Source of the DNA: a virus
IMG/VR virus record: IMGVR_UViG_3300022725_000034
Span: 1-64,000 of that record
Reading direction: 5' to 3' (one strand)
DNA: 64,000 bases
The notes beneath the pieces were generated by a model, which saw only the letters and a program-made list of their open reading frames with translations, was not told where the DNA came from and made no database searches. Shown here in pieces: positions 24,314-32,316 of this stretch. Both the position numbers and the translations under genes were made by a program. How positions within the stretch are numbered: the stretch's first letter is position 1; each line of letters starts with the position of its first letter.

Positions 24314-25024
24314 ATGACTAACCTGTCAGACCTTAAAGAAGTACCGCTTTCTGAAATCAAACCCTACAGTAATAACCCAAGAATTAATGAGGCTGCTGTT
24401 TCTGATATAGCAGAATCTATCGAGGCTTTTGGATTTGTTGTTCCTATTCTTCTGGATGAGAAGAATACTATCATTGCCGGCCATACTCGTTGGGAAGCGG
24501 CAAAGACCTTAGATCTTGAATCCGCTCCTTGTCTCTATGCTAAAGGGCTCTCAGACGATCAGGTAAAAGCTTTTCGTATTGCCGACAACCGGTTGGCCGA
24601 AAACTCCAGTTGGAATATGGATCTTCTGGCGGAAGAAATGCAGGGCCTTGAGAAGTCTGGATTTCAATTGGGAGTGTTGGGCTTTTCTCGGGAAGAGTTA
24701 GACTGCATTCTCGAGCCAGTATCCGCAGATTGTCTGGATGACCTTAACCATGAATCTGTCTGTGGGGATGTTGAAAAAGTAGATCCCAATTCAGGACAGA
24801 GAACCACAGTTCGGATCAGTCTAGGCGAGTTCTCTTGGGTCATTCCTCTGAGCCAGTACAATGAGTGGGCATCTAACATGCGGGCCAGCTACTCAAGTGC
24901 TTCTGATGTAGTTGCTCACCTACAGAAAATTCTTGACCTCACTCCTGTCCATACAAGCAAAGAGGAAGAAACCGAGCCTACTTCAGAAACAGACGATAAA
25001 GTGGGGGATGGTTTTGATGAGTAA
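24314..25024 (+). CDS. ParB/Srx-domain protein
   Basis: A 236-residue protein; ATG 24314 behind AAAGGAG. Residues 10-100 are a ParB N-terminal domain: PLSEIKPYSNNPRIN, then ILLDEKNTIIAGHTRWEAAK (ParB box) and FRIADNRLAENSSWN, the form found at the start of phage modification methyltransferases. The usual DPPY methyltransferase part is absent; instead a short domain of about 110 residues and an acidic tail follow. ParB-fold proteins can bind DNA or nucleotides and some are kinases. It is translationally coupled to the next gene (8-nt overlap), which also has a ParB domain, so the two probably act together. Confidence 0.75.
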   Translation: MTNLSDLKEVPLSEIKPYSNNPRINEAAVSDIAESIEAFGFVVPILLDEKNTIIAGHTRWEAAKTLDLESAPCLYAKGLSDDQVKAFRIADNRLAENSSWNMDLLAEEMQGLEKSGFQLGVLGFSREELDCILEPVSADCLDDLNHESVCGDVEKVDPNSGQRTTVRISLGEFSWVIPLSQYNEWASNMRASYSSASDVVAHLQKILDLTPVHTSKEEETEPTSETDDKVGDGFDE

Positions 25025-26576
25025 TGGTGGGAAGTATGCCAAGTGCAAGATCAAACTGGTCCCCACAGAAACAGTAGTGGGGGCATCCTACAACCCACGA
25101 AAAACCGACCTTGACCGTCTTGAGCATGTGAAATCCTCACTAGAGCATCTGGGGTTTGTTCTTCCACTCTACGCCCAGTCGAAGACCGGGATACTATTGT
25201 CTGGTCACCAGCGTAGCAAAGCCGCTCATCTTCTCGGGTACACAAATCTCCCTGTGATGCACTTGAATGTTCCGGCCAAAGATGAGAAAGGTCTGAACCT
25301 CACATTCAACAAGGCAACCAACGACCTTGATGTGTCCAAGATTAACGCTAAAGCTGCGTATCAGGAGTTTGTTGAAAAGACTGCGGGGGAAGTAGATAAA
25401 GGAGATCCAGTCCCTCCAGATAGCTTCCCTTGTATGGAAACTGAGAAGATCGAAGTCAACACACTACTACACAGCCTCAGTCAGTTTGACGAGCTAACTG
25501 AGTACCATTTCAAGGTAGGATTGCCTCTCATTGTCCATAAGGCTTTTATGCCTCTTGTGGTTACAGAGTCTGGCGATCTGGTGAACGGTGCTTTCAGACT
25601 CTACGCCTATTGGAAAAAGGGCTTTGAGTTTTGCGACGTAGTGACTATCCCAGATAATAAGTACGAGTTCGCCAACTACAGTCTGAACCTCCTTGCCATG
25701 GACTTCGATGTTCAGGATCATTTCAAAGAAGAGCTTCGATATAACGCCTACAGAAGGTTATCAACCAGTAATCAGATTGTAGGCCTGTCTCGGACATTCT
25801 CTTACTTTCCCATGGGACGCACGATGCGTAACAGTCGTGGAACCTCCAAGATGCGTGATGGGCAAGTAGACGATCTGGATATGCTTCCCGACCGCAATCC
25901 GGAGGCAAGACGTAAATACCATGAATGCTATGGTAAAACCGTTGTCGATTTTGGGGCCGGAACTTTCCACGATAGTGAGCTTATGGAGAATGCTGGGTTC
26001 AACGTCTTGTCTTTCGAGCCGTATTATGTGAGAGAGACGGGGGAGCCGAGTTCCGACTTGTCTCGTCAATATGGGAAAGCCTTCCTCGACAAATTGCGTG
26101 AGACGAAGCGGGTGGATTCGGTAATCTCCAGTTTTACCCTGAACTCAATACCTCACCATAAGGATCGCATGGCGGTTCTATGCATCATTGCGGCATTGTG
26201 CCGGGTAGATTCAAAAGCTTTCCTTGGAACCCAGCCGGTTAGCCGAAGATCTCGGGGGGACGCTAGAAATAAGATGGATGCCAACATGGAGCCAAACATG
26301 GTCATTGGCCACTCCATGAACTTCAAGTCTCAGAAGTACTATCACAAGGAGGAGCTAGAGAAGATGGTGGGGGTGTTCTTCAACGATGTTAAAGTCACCA
26401 AACACTCTGGGACTCTTTACGTGAGAGCCCAGTACCCCAAGAGAGTACGGCCAGAACTTCTGGGGGAGGCACTAGAGATAGAGTTCAACATGCCCTACTC
26501 AGACGGAACAACCATGGATCTGGTAGACGAGGCTAAAGAGTCTTTCTCAAAATATCTGGGGGTGAAGATACCCTGA
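25017..26576 (+). CDS. ParB domain fused to a class I methyltransferase
   Basis: A 519-residue protein from ATG 25017. Residues 10-90 are ParB-like (VVGASYNPRKTDLDRLEHVK, LLSGHQRSKAAHLLGY). Residues 130-260 hold a second segment that again reads like a ParB core (LVVTESGDLVNGAFRLYAYW). From about residue 295 a Rossmann methyltransferase follows: VVDFGAGTFHDSELM (SAM-binding motif I), VLSFEPYY (acidic strand 2), VISSFTLNSIPHHKDR (motif IV position). No DPPY or PCQ motif is present, so it is not a standard DNA N6/N4 or C5 methylase. With the CmoA-like gene downstream it could use carboxy-SAM. Substrate unknown; DNA is my preferred guess. Confidence 0.7.
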   Translation: MSNGGKYAKCKIKLVPTETVVGASYNPRKTDLDRLEHVKSSLEHLGFVLPLYAQSKTGILLSGHQRSKAAHLLGYTNLPVMHLNVPAKDEKGLNLTFNKATNDLDVSKINAKAAYQEFVEKTAGEVDKGDPVPPDSFPCMETEKIEVNTLLHSLSQFDELTEYHFKVGLPLIVHKAFMPLVVTESGDLVNGAFRLYAYWKKGFEFCDVVTIPDNKYEFANYSLNLLAMDFDVQDHFKEELRYNAYRRLSTSNQIVGLSRTFSYFPMGRTMRNSRGTSKMRDGQVDDLDMLPDRNPEARRKYHECYGKTVVDFGAGTFHDSELMENAGFNVLSFEPYYVRETGEPSSDLSRQYGKAFLDKLRETKRVDSVISSFTLNSIPHHKDRMAVLCIIAALCRVDSKAFLGTQPVSRRSRGDARNKMDANMEPNMVIGHSMNFKSQKYYHKEELEKMVGVFFNDVKVTKHSGTLYVRAQYPKRVRPELLGEALEIEFNMPYSDGTTMDLVDEAKESFSKYLGVKIP

Positions 26577-26577
26577 G

Positions 26578-26591
26578 TGAAATTAATTGCA
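26578..26591. repeat. Palindrome copy after the ParB-methyltransferase gene
   Basis: TGAAATTAATTGCA 2 bp after the stop codon, just before a terminator. Confidence 0.65.
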
Positions 26592-26599
26592 AAAATCAC

Positions 26600-26624
26600 A
26601 AGGCTCCTTCGGGGGCCTTTTTAT
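26600..26624 (+). terminator. Rho-independent terminator after the ParB-methyltransferase gene
   Basis: Stem AAGGCTCC / GGGGCCTT closed by a TTCG tetraloop, followed by TTTTTAT. The palindrome copy at 26578-26591 lies between the stop codon and this hairpin. Confidence 0.8.
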
Positions 26625-26866
26625 GTCGTGTAAAAAGTGGGGGAGCAGGTCTACCCAGAGAGTCTATACCTAGAGAACTCTTTGACATTAATTGCAAAAA
26701 TTTTGGGGGATCCGGGGGAGCAATAACACCACTTCCCAGAGAGCTACTAAGAGACCTTAACGGGATCCCTATTGGCGACAACCCAATACCCGTAGTAGAC
26801 TCATCAGCACACGTGTAGAAAACTCTATACTTCACCTAAACCTCTTTAATACTTAAAGGATTTCCC
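26625..26866. other. 242-bp intergenic stretch without a convincing gene
   Basis: Holds a second palindrome copy, TGACATTAATTGCA at 26683-26696, and two loosely similar GGGGGAGCA ... CCCAGAGAG segments (about 26640 and 26715) that read like imperfect direct repeats. No phage-type promoter with a usable -10 is visible, so how the CmoA-like gene is transcribed is unclear. A 79-codon minus-strand ORF here has no supporting evidence. Confidence 0.4.
26683..26696. repeat. Palindrome copy in the 26.6-26.9 kb gap
   Basis: TGACATTAATTGCA; the preceding T makes TTGACA, but no -10 follows. Confidence 0.6.
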
Positions 26867-27592
26867 ATGCAAGATAGTCTTAGTCATAAGCCGCCCTCTA
26901 AGTGGCAGTTTGATGAAGAGGTAACTCGTTGTTTTGATGACATGTTGTTGAGGTCTATCCCCAATTATGAGCAAGCCCAGACCCTTATGGCTAAGCTTAC
27001 AGTTAAGGCGTTGGAGCAGATGTCCGGGGGTACTGTTCTGGATCTCGGAGTGTCACTGGCAAACTCGTTCAAACTCATTGAGCACTACGCCAAAAACAAA
27101 CCCTCGTTATTCGTGAACTATGTTGGTCTCGATAATTCAGAGCCCATGGTGAAGTCCGCAAAAGAGCAATTCACCAATGCTCGATACTTCCATGCCAATG
27201 TTCAAGATTTTATGAAGTTCTATAAAGACCCTATCGGGGTGGCCATCCTTTCCCTGACTCTCCAGTTCATACCTGTGGAGCATCGGCAAGAGCTTTTGTC
27301 TCAGATTTTTCAGCGCCTGAAGAAGGGCGGCTGTGTCTTCTTGTTTGAAAAGTGTCTTGGGGCAGATAGCACAGAAGAGGATCTGTTCACTGAGATGTAC
27401 TACGACTTTAAGCAGTCCAATGGGTATACCATGGACTCCATATTGGCCAAGCGAAAATCTCTGGAAAACGTACTTGTACCCCTAGACCAAACCAGAAATC
27501 GAGAAATGCTGGAGCGTGAGGGCTTTCGTGTTCATTTGCTCTCTCACTGGTGCAACTTCTCCCTTATGGTGGGTTACAAAGATACGGAGTAA
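26867..27592 (+). CDS. cmoA: CmoA-like carboxy-S-adenosylmethionine synthase
   Basis: A 241-residue protein, the same length as bacterial CmoA (about 247). It aligns along its whole length: WQFDEEVTRCFDDMLLRSIPNY (CmoA WTFDERV...DMIQRSVPGY), LDLGVSLANSF (DLGCSLGAAT), VGLDNSEPMV, ILSLTLQFI, YDFKQSNGYT and KRKSLENVLVP. The KR-x-x-LENV segment, which carries the Arg that grips the carboxylate of Cx-SAM in CmoA, is kept; the glycine-rich loop is altered (C to V, G to N). CmoA makes Cx-SAM from SAM and prephenate; CmoB uses it on tRNA U34. No CmoB is visible here, but a ParB-methyltransferase is. AAAGGA precedes ATG 26867. Confidence 0.85.
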   Translation: MQDSLSHKPPSKWQFDEEVTRCFDDMLLRSIPNYEQAQTLMAKLTVKALEQMSGGTVLDLGVSLANSFKLIEHYAKNKPSLFVNYVGLDNSEPMVKSAKEQFTNARYFHANVQDFMKFYKDPIGVAILSLTLQFIPVEHRQELLSQIFQRLKKGGCVFLFEKCLGADSTEEDLFTEMYYDFKQSNGYTMDSILAKRKSLENVLVPLDQTRNREMLEREGFRVHLLSHWCNFSLMVGYKDTE

Positions 27593-27594
27593 GC

Positions 27595-28524
27595 ATGGCT
27601 CTCAAGATCGACCAGAAGTCCGCCGAAAAGGTGGAGGTTGATCCGTCTCTCTCCGCTAATGCACAGAAGCGTTTGTCTGAACGTCTCAAGAAGGAGCAGC
27701 GACGGGTCATTGCCGCCAATGCGCGGGAAGCCAAAGCCCAGAAGAAAGCCAGAGATGCTTCAGAGAAAGTAGAATCTTTGGAGTCTCGGCTTAAGAGGTT
27801 GGAGGCTGAGCTAAAAGCTCATAAATCCCCAAAGCCTAAAGACCCGAGCAATCGTCTGGGGGCAAAAAAGAATAACCCCTACCCAAAAGATTTACCCAGA
27901 GAGGAAATAGATCGCTTAGCTAATACAGACCCCACATCTGAAGAGGTTCCGGATCAAAGACTGACAGAATACTCAGCAGAGATTGATCTTCGCCGTAAGC
28001 AGGTAGCAAGGTTGATGCTCCGGGGTGTTCCTATATACACGATTGCCAGCTATCTGAAAGTCAGTCATAGAACTGTAATGAGGGATGCTGAGGTAGTTCG
28101 TAAGCAGTGGTCAGAGTCTATTGGATCCTTTGACATCAGCACGGCTCTGGGCGAATCCATGGCGTTTTATAGGGAGGCTCGAAATATAGCTCTCAGGACA
28201 GCAACTGACACTACAGACAAAGGCATAAAGATGAGTGACAAACTCAACGCCCTGAAGACTGCAATTACTTCAGAATCTGATATGCATAAATTCCTACAAG
28301 CGGTTGGAGTTTACGACTTGTTTGATCTGAAAGCTTTGACCCGAGGGGAAGAGATGACAGATGACGGGACAGATTTTGAAAACTTTTTGGGTGACCTGTC
28401 TCAGGCTATTGATGTGGATCGGGATCCAGTCAGTGGGGACTTTGGTCTGGCGGCGGAAGACTCTCATCAAGATTTGAATCAGGACTTCACTGTAGATGAT
28501 GACTTTACGGATACCGATATATGA
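27595..28524 (+). CDS. Terminase small subunit-like protein
   Basis: A 309-residue protein from ATG 27595, which begins 2 nt after the previous stop; it starts MALKI. Residues 50-90 are a coiled coil (ASEKVESLESRLKRLEAELK). Residues 130-165 form a helix-turn-helix (VARLMLRGVPIYTIASYLKVSHRTVMRDAEVV). The C-terminus is acidic. Coiled coil plus HTH directly before and overlapping the large terminase by 4 nt is the normal arrangement for the subunit that recognises the packaging site. Assignment rests on context and domain layout. Confidence 0.72.
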   Translation: MALKIDQKSAEKVEVDPSLSANAQKRLSERLKKEQRRVIAANAREAKAQKKARDASEKVESLESRLKRLEAELKAHKSPKPKDPSNRLGAKKNNPYPKDLPREEIDRLANTDPTSEEVPDQRLTEYSAEIDLRRKQVARLMLRGVPIYTIASYLKVSHRTVMRDAEVVRKQWSESIGSFDISTALGESMAFYREARNIALRTATDTTDKGIKMSDKLNALKTAITSESDMHKFLQAVGVYDLFDLKALTRGEEMTDDGTDFENFLGDLSQAIDVDRDPVSGDFGLAAEDSHQDLNQDFTVDDDFTDTDI

Positions 28525-30353
28525 TCCGCCACCCACAAGTAGAGCAATTGTTGTTACAGACTGAGAGAGGACTTAGCGGAATACGCAACCCTCGCTTCCG
28601 CAAATTCTTAAGGCAGGCCCTTGAAGAGGCGGCAGAAGGTGATCTGGAAAAGCTCAGGGCAGCGCAGAACTACAAACGGTTCCCGGTTCCTGTTGAAGAG
28701 TTTTTGCTGAGTGATGTGTACATGGACGCCAAAAAGTTCCTGTACCCTGCGGTGGTAGACGAGTTGATTGAGGTCAACAGTGGGAAGTACGTTGAAGCTC
28801 TTTTTGTGGGGGGCATTGGTTCAGCCAAGACTACTTCAGCCTTGTACACCAATGCCTATCAGATATACCTGTTAAGCTGCCTCAAGAGCCCTCATAAGCC
28901 ATTTGGGCTGGACCCCAGTTCGGAGATGCTGTTTGCCTTCCAGAACAGGACAGAGACGCTTGCAAAGACGGTATCCTATAACCGTTTCCGTGCCATGATC
29001 AGGCACAGCCCCTATTTCCAGAAGCACTTCATGTTTGACAAGCGCATGGAGAGTCGAATGCTGTTCCCTTACAGGATCGAAGTGGTTCCTTGTGGTGCAA
29101 GCCAGTTTGGAACCATCGGCCAGAACGTCATTGGAGGGGTCATTGACGAGTTGAACTTCATGGATGTGACTAGCAATTCTAAGCGTAGTGTGGATGGCGG
29201 AACTTACGACCAAGCGCAAACCACCTACAACTCGATAGCTACTCGTCGTAAGACCCGATTCTCGTCACAGGGTAAACTTCCGGGGATCCTGTGTCTGGTT
29301 TCTTCTCGTCGCTATCCGGGGCAGTTTACTGATCATAAAGAAATGGAAGCCAAGACTGACCCGACGATTTACATCTATGATAAGCGGGTGTGGGAGATAA
29401 AACCCGATAGCTTCAAAGAGCCCAAGTTCCCGGTATTCATCGGTGACGTTAGCCGTAAGCCTCGCATTGTAGAAGATCCGGATGAGTTGGAGGAAGTGGA
29501 TGAAGAAGATTTGAATCTCTACGACTTCATACCGGAAACATTCAGACAGGATTTCCAAAACGACATCTATCAGTCTCTCCGGGATGTGGCTGGTGTAAGC
29601 ACCTTGGCCCTAACTCCGTTTATTACTAACGTGGCTGCGGTGAACGAGTGCTTCGGAAAAAGGCCTTCACTTCTGACACTCGATAAAGCAGACATGATAA
29701 CCAAACGGCCTAATGCAGATCCTAAGGCTGTCAGTAATCCCCACCTTCCAAGATTCGTTCATGGGGATTTTTCTATTAATGGAGATAGCACCGGGGTGGT
29801 AATGGGGCATGTCTCCGGGTTTAAGGCTGTACCTCGGGGGGACACGGTTGAAGTACTTCCGATCATTGAGATCGATTTTGCTTTTGAGATTGTGGCTCCT
29901 AAGAATGGGGAGGTTGAGTTCCACCGGATAAGGACAATGCTATACAACCTCAGGGACAAAATGGGGATCAACATCAAGTGGGCGACCTTTGATAGTTTCC
30001 AATCCAGAGACTCTATTCAGACGCTGAGGCAGCAGGGGATCCGCACCGGTCTCCAATCTATGGATACCAAGGTTACTCCCTACGTGGTGCTTAAACAGGC
30101 GTTGTATGATGAAAGGGTGAGGATCCCTGAGAATCAGAAGCTGAAGCTGGAACTACTCTCCCTTGAGTACGATACAAGGAAGGACAAAATAGACCACCCT
30201 TCAACAGGGTCCAAGGATATAGCTGACTCACTGGCCGGGGTGGTGTTCGGGTTGACTAATAGACGTGAGATCTGGACTTCATTCGATATCTCGCCCAGTC
30301 GTATACCTGAAGAGTTGAAAGAAAGGCTTAAGAAGGACAACACAAAAGAGTGA
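28521..30353 (+). CDS. terL: Terminase large subunit
   Basis: A 610-residue protein; ATGA overlap with the small subunit. ATPase: Walker A-like GGIGSAKTT (about 97-105), coupling region, and Walker B GGVIDELNF. Nuclease: HGDFSINGDSTG (first Asp), ATFDSFQSRDS (second), GSKDIADSLAG (third), the RNase H-like triad of TerL proteins. It cuts the concatemer and drives DNA into the prohead through the portal (59866). Its stop codon TGA forms the first bases of the palindrome at 30351. Confidence 0.92.
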   Translation: MIRHPQVEQLLLQTERGLSGIRNPRFRKFLRQALEEAAEGDLEKLRAAQNYKRFPVPVEEFLLSDVYMDAKKFLYPAVVDELIEVNSGKYVEALFVGGIGSAKTTSALYTNAYQIYLLSCLKSPHKPFGLDPSSEMLFAFQNRTETLAKTVSYNRFRAMIRHSPYFQKHFMFDKRMESRMLFPYRIEVVPCGASQFGTIGQNVIGGVIDELNFMDVTSNSKRSVDGGTYDQAQTTYNSIATRRKTRFSSQGKLPGILCLVSSRRYPGQFTDHKEMEAKTDPTIYIYDKRVWEIKPDSFKEPKFPVFIGDVSRKPRIVEDPDELEEVDEEDLNLYDFIPETFRQDFQNDIYQSLRDVAGVSTLALTPFITNVAAVNECFGKRPSLLTLDKADMITKRPNADPKAVSNPHLPRFVHGDFSINGDSTGVVMGHVSGFKAVPRGDTVEVLPIIEIDFAFEIVAPKNGEVEFHRIRTMLYNLRDKMGINIKWATFDSFQSRDSIQTLRQQGIRTGLQSMDTKVTPYVVLKQALYDERVRIPENQKLKLELLSLEYDTRKDKIDHPSTGSKDIADSLAGVVFGLTNRREIWTSFDISPSRIPEELKERLKKDNTKE

Positions 30354-30410
30354 AATTAATTTCAAAAAGTGGTCTCAGGTGTTTGACTAAACTCTAAATT
30401 GTGGTATTAT
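30351..30410 (+). promoter_or_regulatory. Palindrome plus phage promoter for 30456-30653
   Basis: TGAAATTAATTTCA (30351-30364), then TTGACT (30383-30388), 16-bp spacer, TATTAT (30405-30410). Confidence 0.85.
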
Positions 30411-30436
30411 AAGTACATAGAGTTAAGAAATCACAC

Positions 30437-30451
30437 GAATTAAGGAGATTC
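30437..30451 (+). promoter_or_regulatory. Ribosome-binding site in a hairpin loop
   Basis: GAAT / ATTC stem with heptaloop TAAGGAG, 4 nt before ATG 30456. Confidence 0.6.
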
Positions 30452-30455
30452 ACCA

Positions 30456-30653
30456 ATGAACATTAAGACTGCAAGAACCTTGAAGCCGGGGTCGAAAGTA
30501 AAGTACCCGCCTGACCGGGGATCTCCCGGAGGTGTAGGCACTGTGCGATCCGCCAGTGTTGATCGAGTCCACAAGAATATCCGTGGGGAAGAATACATCT
30601 GGGTCGGCCTGAAAGAAGGTGGTGTCTGGCCCTCTAACCGATTGATGTGGTGA
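30456..30653 (+). CDS. Small hypothetical protein
   Basis: A 65-residue protein in a one-gene operon. Beta-rich with a KOW/SH3-like feel (LKPGSKVKYPPDRGSPGGVG then YIWVGLKEGGVWPSNRL), as in small barrel proteins that bind nucleic acid or partners. No family recognised. Confidence 0.55.
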   Translation: MNIKTARTLKPGSKVKYPPDRGSPGGVGTVRSASVDRVHKNIRGEEYIWVGLKEGGVWPSNRLMW

Positions 30654-30662
30654 GACTATTTT

Positions 30663-30710
30663 TGAAATTAATTGCAAAGTATTTGACAAAACTCCTAATT
30701 ATGGTAGTCT
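30663..30710 (+). promoter_or_regulatory. Palindrome plus phage promoter for 30766-31124
   Basis: TGAAATTAATTGCA (30663-30676), TTGACA (30683-30688), 16-bp spacer, TAGTCT (30705-30710). Confidence 0.85.
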
Positions 30711-30765
30711 ATAGGGACACTCAGGAGCATTACCGATCTGATGAACATGCTGGAGGAGAAAGAAG

Positions 30766-31017
30766 ATGGCGAATAAAAAATCAAGAACAGTTGAGGGGGT
30801 TCTGAAGACCCTGATCCGGGAGAAGTCGAGCCCCTCTGGTAATCCCAGATACACCATGGCCATTCTGACCGATGACGAAGAGATCTATCATGTGACTACC
30901 CGTCCGGATTCAGACCACGCCTACGGGATGACTAACCACCTCGACAAGCGGTTGAGGGTGGACTTCAGTATGTACCGTAATCGCTTTGCACTGGATTCCC
31001 TTGAGGAGCTGTCATGA
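30766..31017 (+). CDS. Small hypothetical protein
   Basis: An 83-residue basic protein; GGAGGAG lies about 12 nt before ATG 30766. Sequence suggests a short beta barrel (VEGVLKTLIREKSS, YTMAILTDDEEIYHVTTRP). It overlaps the next ORF by 4 nt. Function unknown. Confidence 0.55.
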   Translation: MANKKSRTVEGVLKTLIREKSSPSGNPRYTMAILTDDEEIYHVTTRPDSDHAYGMTNHLDKRLRVDFSMYRNRFALDSLEELS

Positions 31018-31124
31018 ATAACGCGGATACCCAGTACTTGCTCCAACAGACTCAAGACCTGAGACACAGGGTTGGAGACTTGCAGAAACGCATTCGGCGC
31101 CGTTCAGGTAGCGGACTTCCATGA
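31014..31124 (+). CDS. Very small helical protein (36 aa)
   Basis: ATGA overlap with the previous gene supports coupled translation. The 36 residues form one amphipathic, likely coiled-coil helix with a basic end (LLQQTQDLRHRVGDLQKRIR). No family recognised. Confidence 0.45.
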   Translation: MNNADTQYLLQQTQDLRHRVGDLQKRIRRRSGSGLP

Positions 31125-31193
31125 GAAATCTCAAGTGGATAGCAGTCCTTTGATCACCCGACCCGATGGACCCGGAGGCCACGGCGTCTAATT

Positions 31194-31244
31194 TGAAATT
31201 AATTTCAAAAAGTACTTTGACAAAACTCTAAACTTTGGTAGACT
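31194..31244 (+). promoter_or_regulatory. Palindrome plus phage promoter for 31285-32629
   Basis: TGAAATTAATTTCA (31194-31207), TTGACA (31217-31222), 16-bp spacer, TAGACT (31239-31244). Confidence 0.85.
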
Positions 31245-31269
31245 ATAAGGGTAGAGAAATTCATTGAGA

Positions 31270-31280
31270 CTTAAGGAAAG
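31270..31280 (+). promoter_or_regulatory. Ribosome-binding site in a short hairpin loop
   Basis: CTT / AAG stem (3 bp) around loop AAGGA, before ATG 31285. Short stem, so weak on its own. Confidence 0.4.
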
Positions 31281-31284
31281 CAAA

Positions 31285-31530
31285 ATGGACATCAAAGCCG
31301 GAACCGAGATCAGAGCCTACGACTTCCCTCACCTGAACGACTGCTACATGGAAGGTCGGGTGTTCAAGATTGAAGATGGGATGATCCATTGCACCTGCAC
31401 CACCATTGTTCGTGACGGGGTGGATGTCCCAGTGAATGAGCTGCCCGAAACCTTCTGCACACCTGAAGTCGGGAACGCCTTGTTTGATGATAAGACTACC
31501 CGGATCACCGAAGCCGGCACTGACCGGTAA
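31285..31530 (+). CDS. Small hypothetical protein
   Basis: An 81-residue protein; ATG 31285 chosen over the TTG at 31264 because AAGGAA sits before it. Beta-rich with a CTC pair (MIHCTCTTIV). First gene of a run of five or six tiny genes with 10-25 nt spacing. Function unknown. Confidence 0.55.
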   Translation: MDIKAGTEIRAYDFPHLNDCYMEGRVFKIEDGMIHCTCTTIVRDGVDVPVNELPETFCTPEVGNALFDDKTTRITEAGTDR

Positions 31531-31534
31531 CTGG

Positions 31535-31551
31535 CAACGTAAGGAGAGTTG
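31535..31551 (+). promoter_or_regulatory. Ribosome-binding site in a hairpin loop
   Basis: CAAC / GTTG stem with loop GTAAGGAGA, 3 nt before ATG 31555. Confidence 0.5.
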
Positions 31552-31554
31552 ACC

Positions 31555-31677
31555 ATGAATATCCAAGTCACTCGGGAGAGCTACGAAGACATGGGCGGGG
31601 TGGATAATCCTCGCCTGTATGTTCAAATCTCTGTCACCGCTACCGGCAAGACCACGACCTACTGGCTGATCCGATAA
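31555..31677 (+). CDS. Small hypothetical protein (40 aa)
   Basis: Strong AAGGAG before ATG 31555. The 40 residues look like a beta hairpin protein (RLYVQISVTATGKTTTYWLIR). Real coding is supported by the ribosome-binding site and tight spacing to neighbours. Confidence 0.5.
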   Translation: MNIQVTRESYEDMGGVDNPRLYVQISVTATGKTTTYWLIR

Positions 31678-31688
31678 GGAGAGGAACC

Positions 31689-31910
31689 ATGGAAATCGCA
31701 GCTTATATCGAAGTCGCCAAGAAGCACCAAGCCACCATGCGACAATACCTGAAGGGCGGCCCCGTCACCGTCAGGGATCTCGATGATATTGTAGCCATCC
31801 AAGATGAGTTCGCGGGGGCGGTTGACGCAATGTACTCCAAACCCATCGGAGAGGTACGGGCTGCAGAGAAGGCCGCCAACATCCACCCTGACTACCGCGC
31901 CTTTGCGTAA
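31689..31910 (+). CDS. Small hypothetical helical protein
   Basis: A 73-residue protein; AAGGAGAG before ATG 31689. Two or three helices (EIAAYIEVAKKHQATMRQYL, VRDLDDIVAIQDEFAGAVDA). Function unknown. Confidence 0.55.
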   Translation: MEIAAYIEVAKKHQATMRQYLKGGPVTVRDLDDIVAIQDEFAGAVDAMYSKPIGEVRAAEKAANIHPDYRAFA

Positions 31911-31921
31911 GGATAAGGATC

Positions 31922-32110
31922 ATGAGCCATAAGCAAAATGCCCGAGCTGCCCTGACCAATCACGGGGTTCCCCTGAACCGGGATTACCACACCCTACCCT
32001 CAGCCACCGTGGAGGATATTGTCGAGGCCGCCAAGGCCCACCGCTACCGCAAGCCCAAGAACGCCAACGGCAGCACTGCCCGCTGCTTCTATGAATACGC
32101 CAACCGTTGA
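31922..32110 (+). CDS. Small hypothetical protein
   Basis: A 62-residue basic protein. AAGGATC before ATG 31922; GAT / ATC flank AAGG. Contains VEDIVEAAKAHRYRKPKN, possibly nucleic-acid binding. Function unknown. Confidence 0.5.
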   Translation: MSHKQNARAALTNHGVPLNRDYHTLPSATVEDIVEAAKAHRYRKPKNANGSTARCFYEYANR

Positions 32111-32118
32111 GGGGCGTC

Positions 32119-32316
32119 ATGAGAACCCAGCACAACTATCACCAACAGATATGCAGCCACACTCACCTGTACGGGGTCAGGAAGTACCACCGCCATCATG
32201 TATGTAGCCACACCAGAATGCCGGCCTCAGGGGTACGTGATGCTCATTACATCGTGAGCCGGGGAGCCGACAAAGATCGAGTTCACGGTACTGAATGTGG
32301 AGGCTCTGGTGTCTAA
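32119..32316 (+). CDS. Doubtful small ORF, His-rich
   Basis: Starts at ATG 32119 after GAGGGG, 65 residues, rich in His and Arg with two copies of CSHTH/CSHTR. The reading frame composition is odd compared with neighbours and a shorter ORF overlaps in another frame. It may be a real small zinc-binding protein or only fill the gap before 32309. Confidence 0.3.
   Translation: MRTQHNYHQQICSHTHLYGVRKYHRHHVCSHTRMPASGVRDAHYIVSRGADKDRVHGTECGGSGV

Noticed and set aside
24314-25024. ParB proteins as plasmid/prophage partition genes
   Set aside because: There is no ParA partner and no parS cluster; the ParB forms resemble those of phage modification enzymes and sit beside a methyltransferase.
26596-26835. 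79-codon minus-strand ORF in the gap before the CmoA-like gene
   Set aside because: It overlaps a clear plus-strand terminator and has low-complexity Ser/Pro/Leu content; no other phage gene is on the minus strand here.
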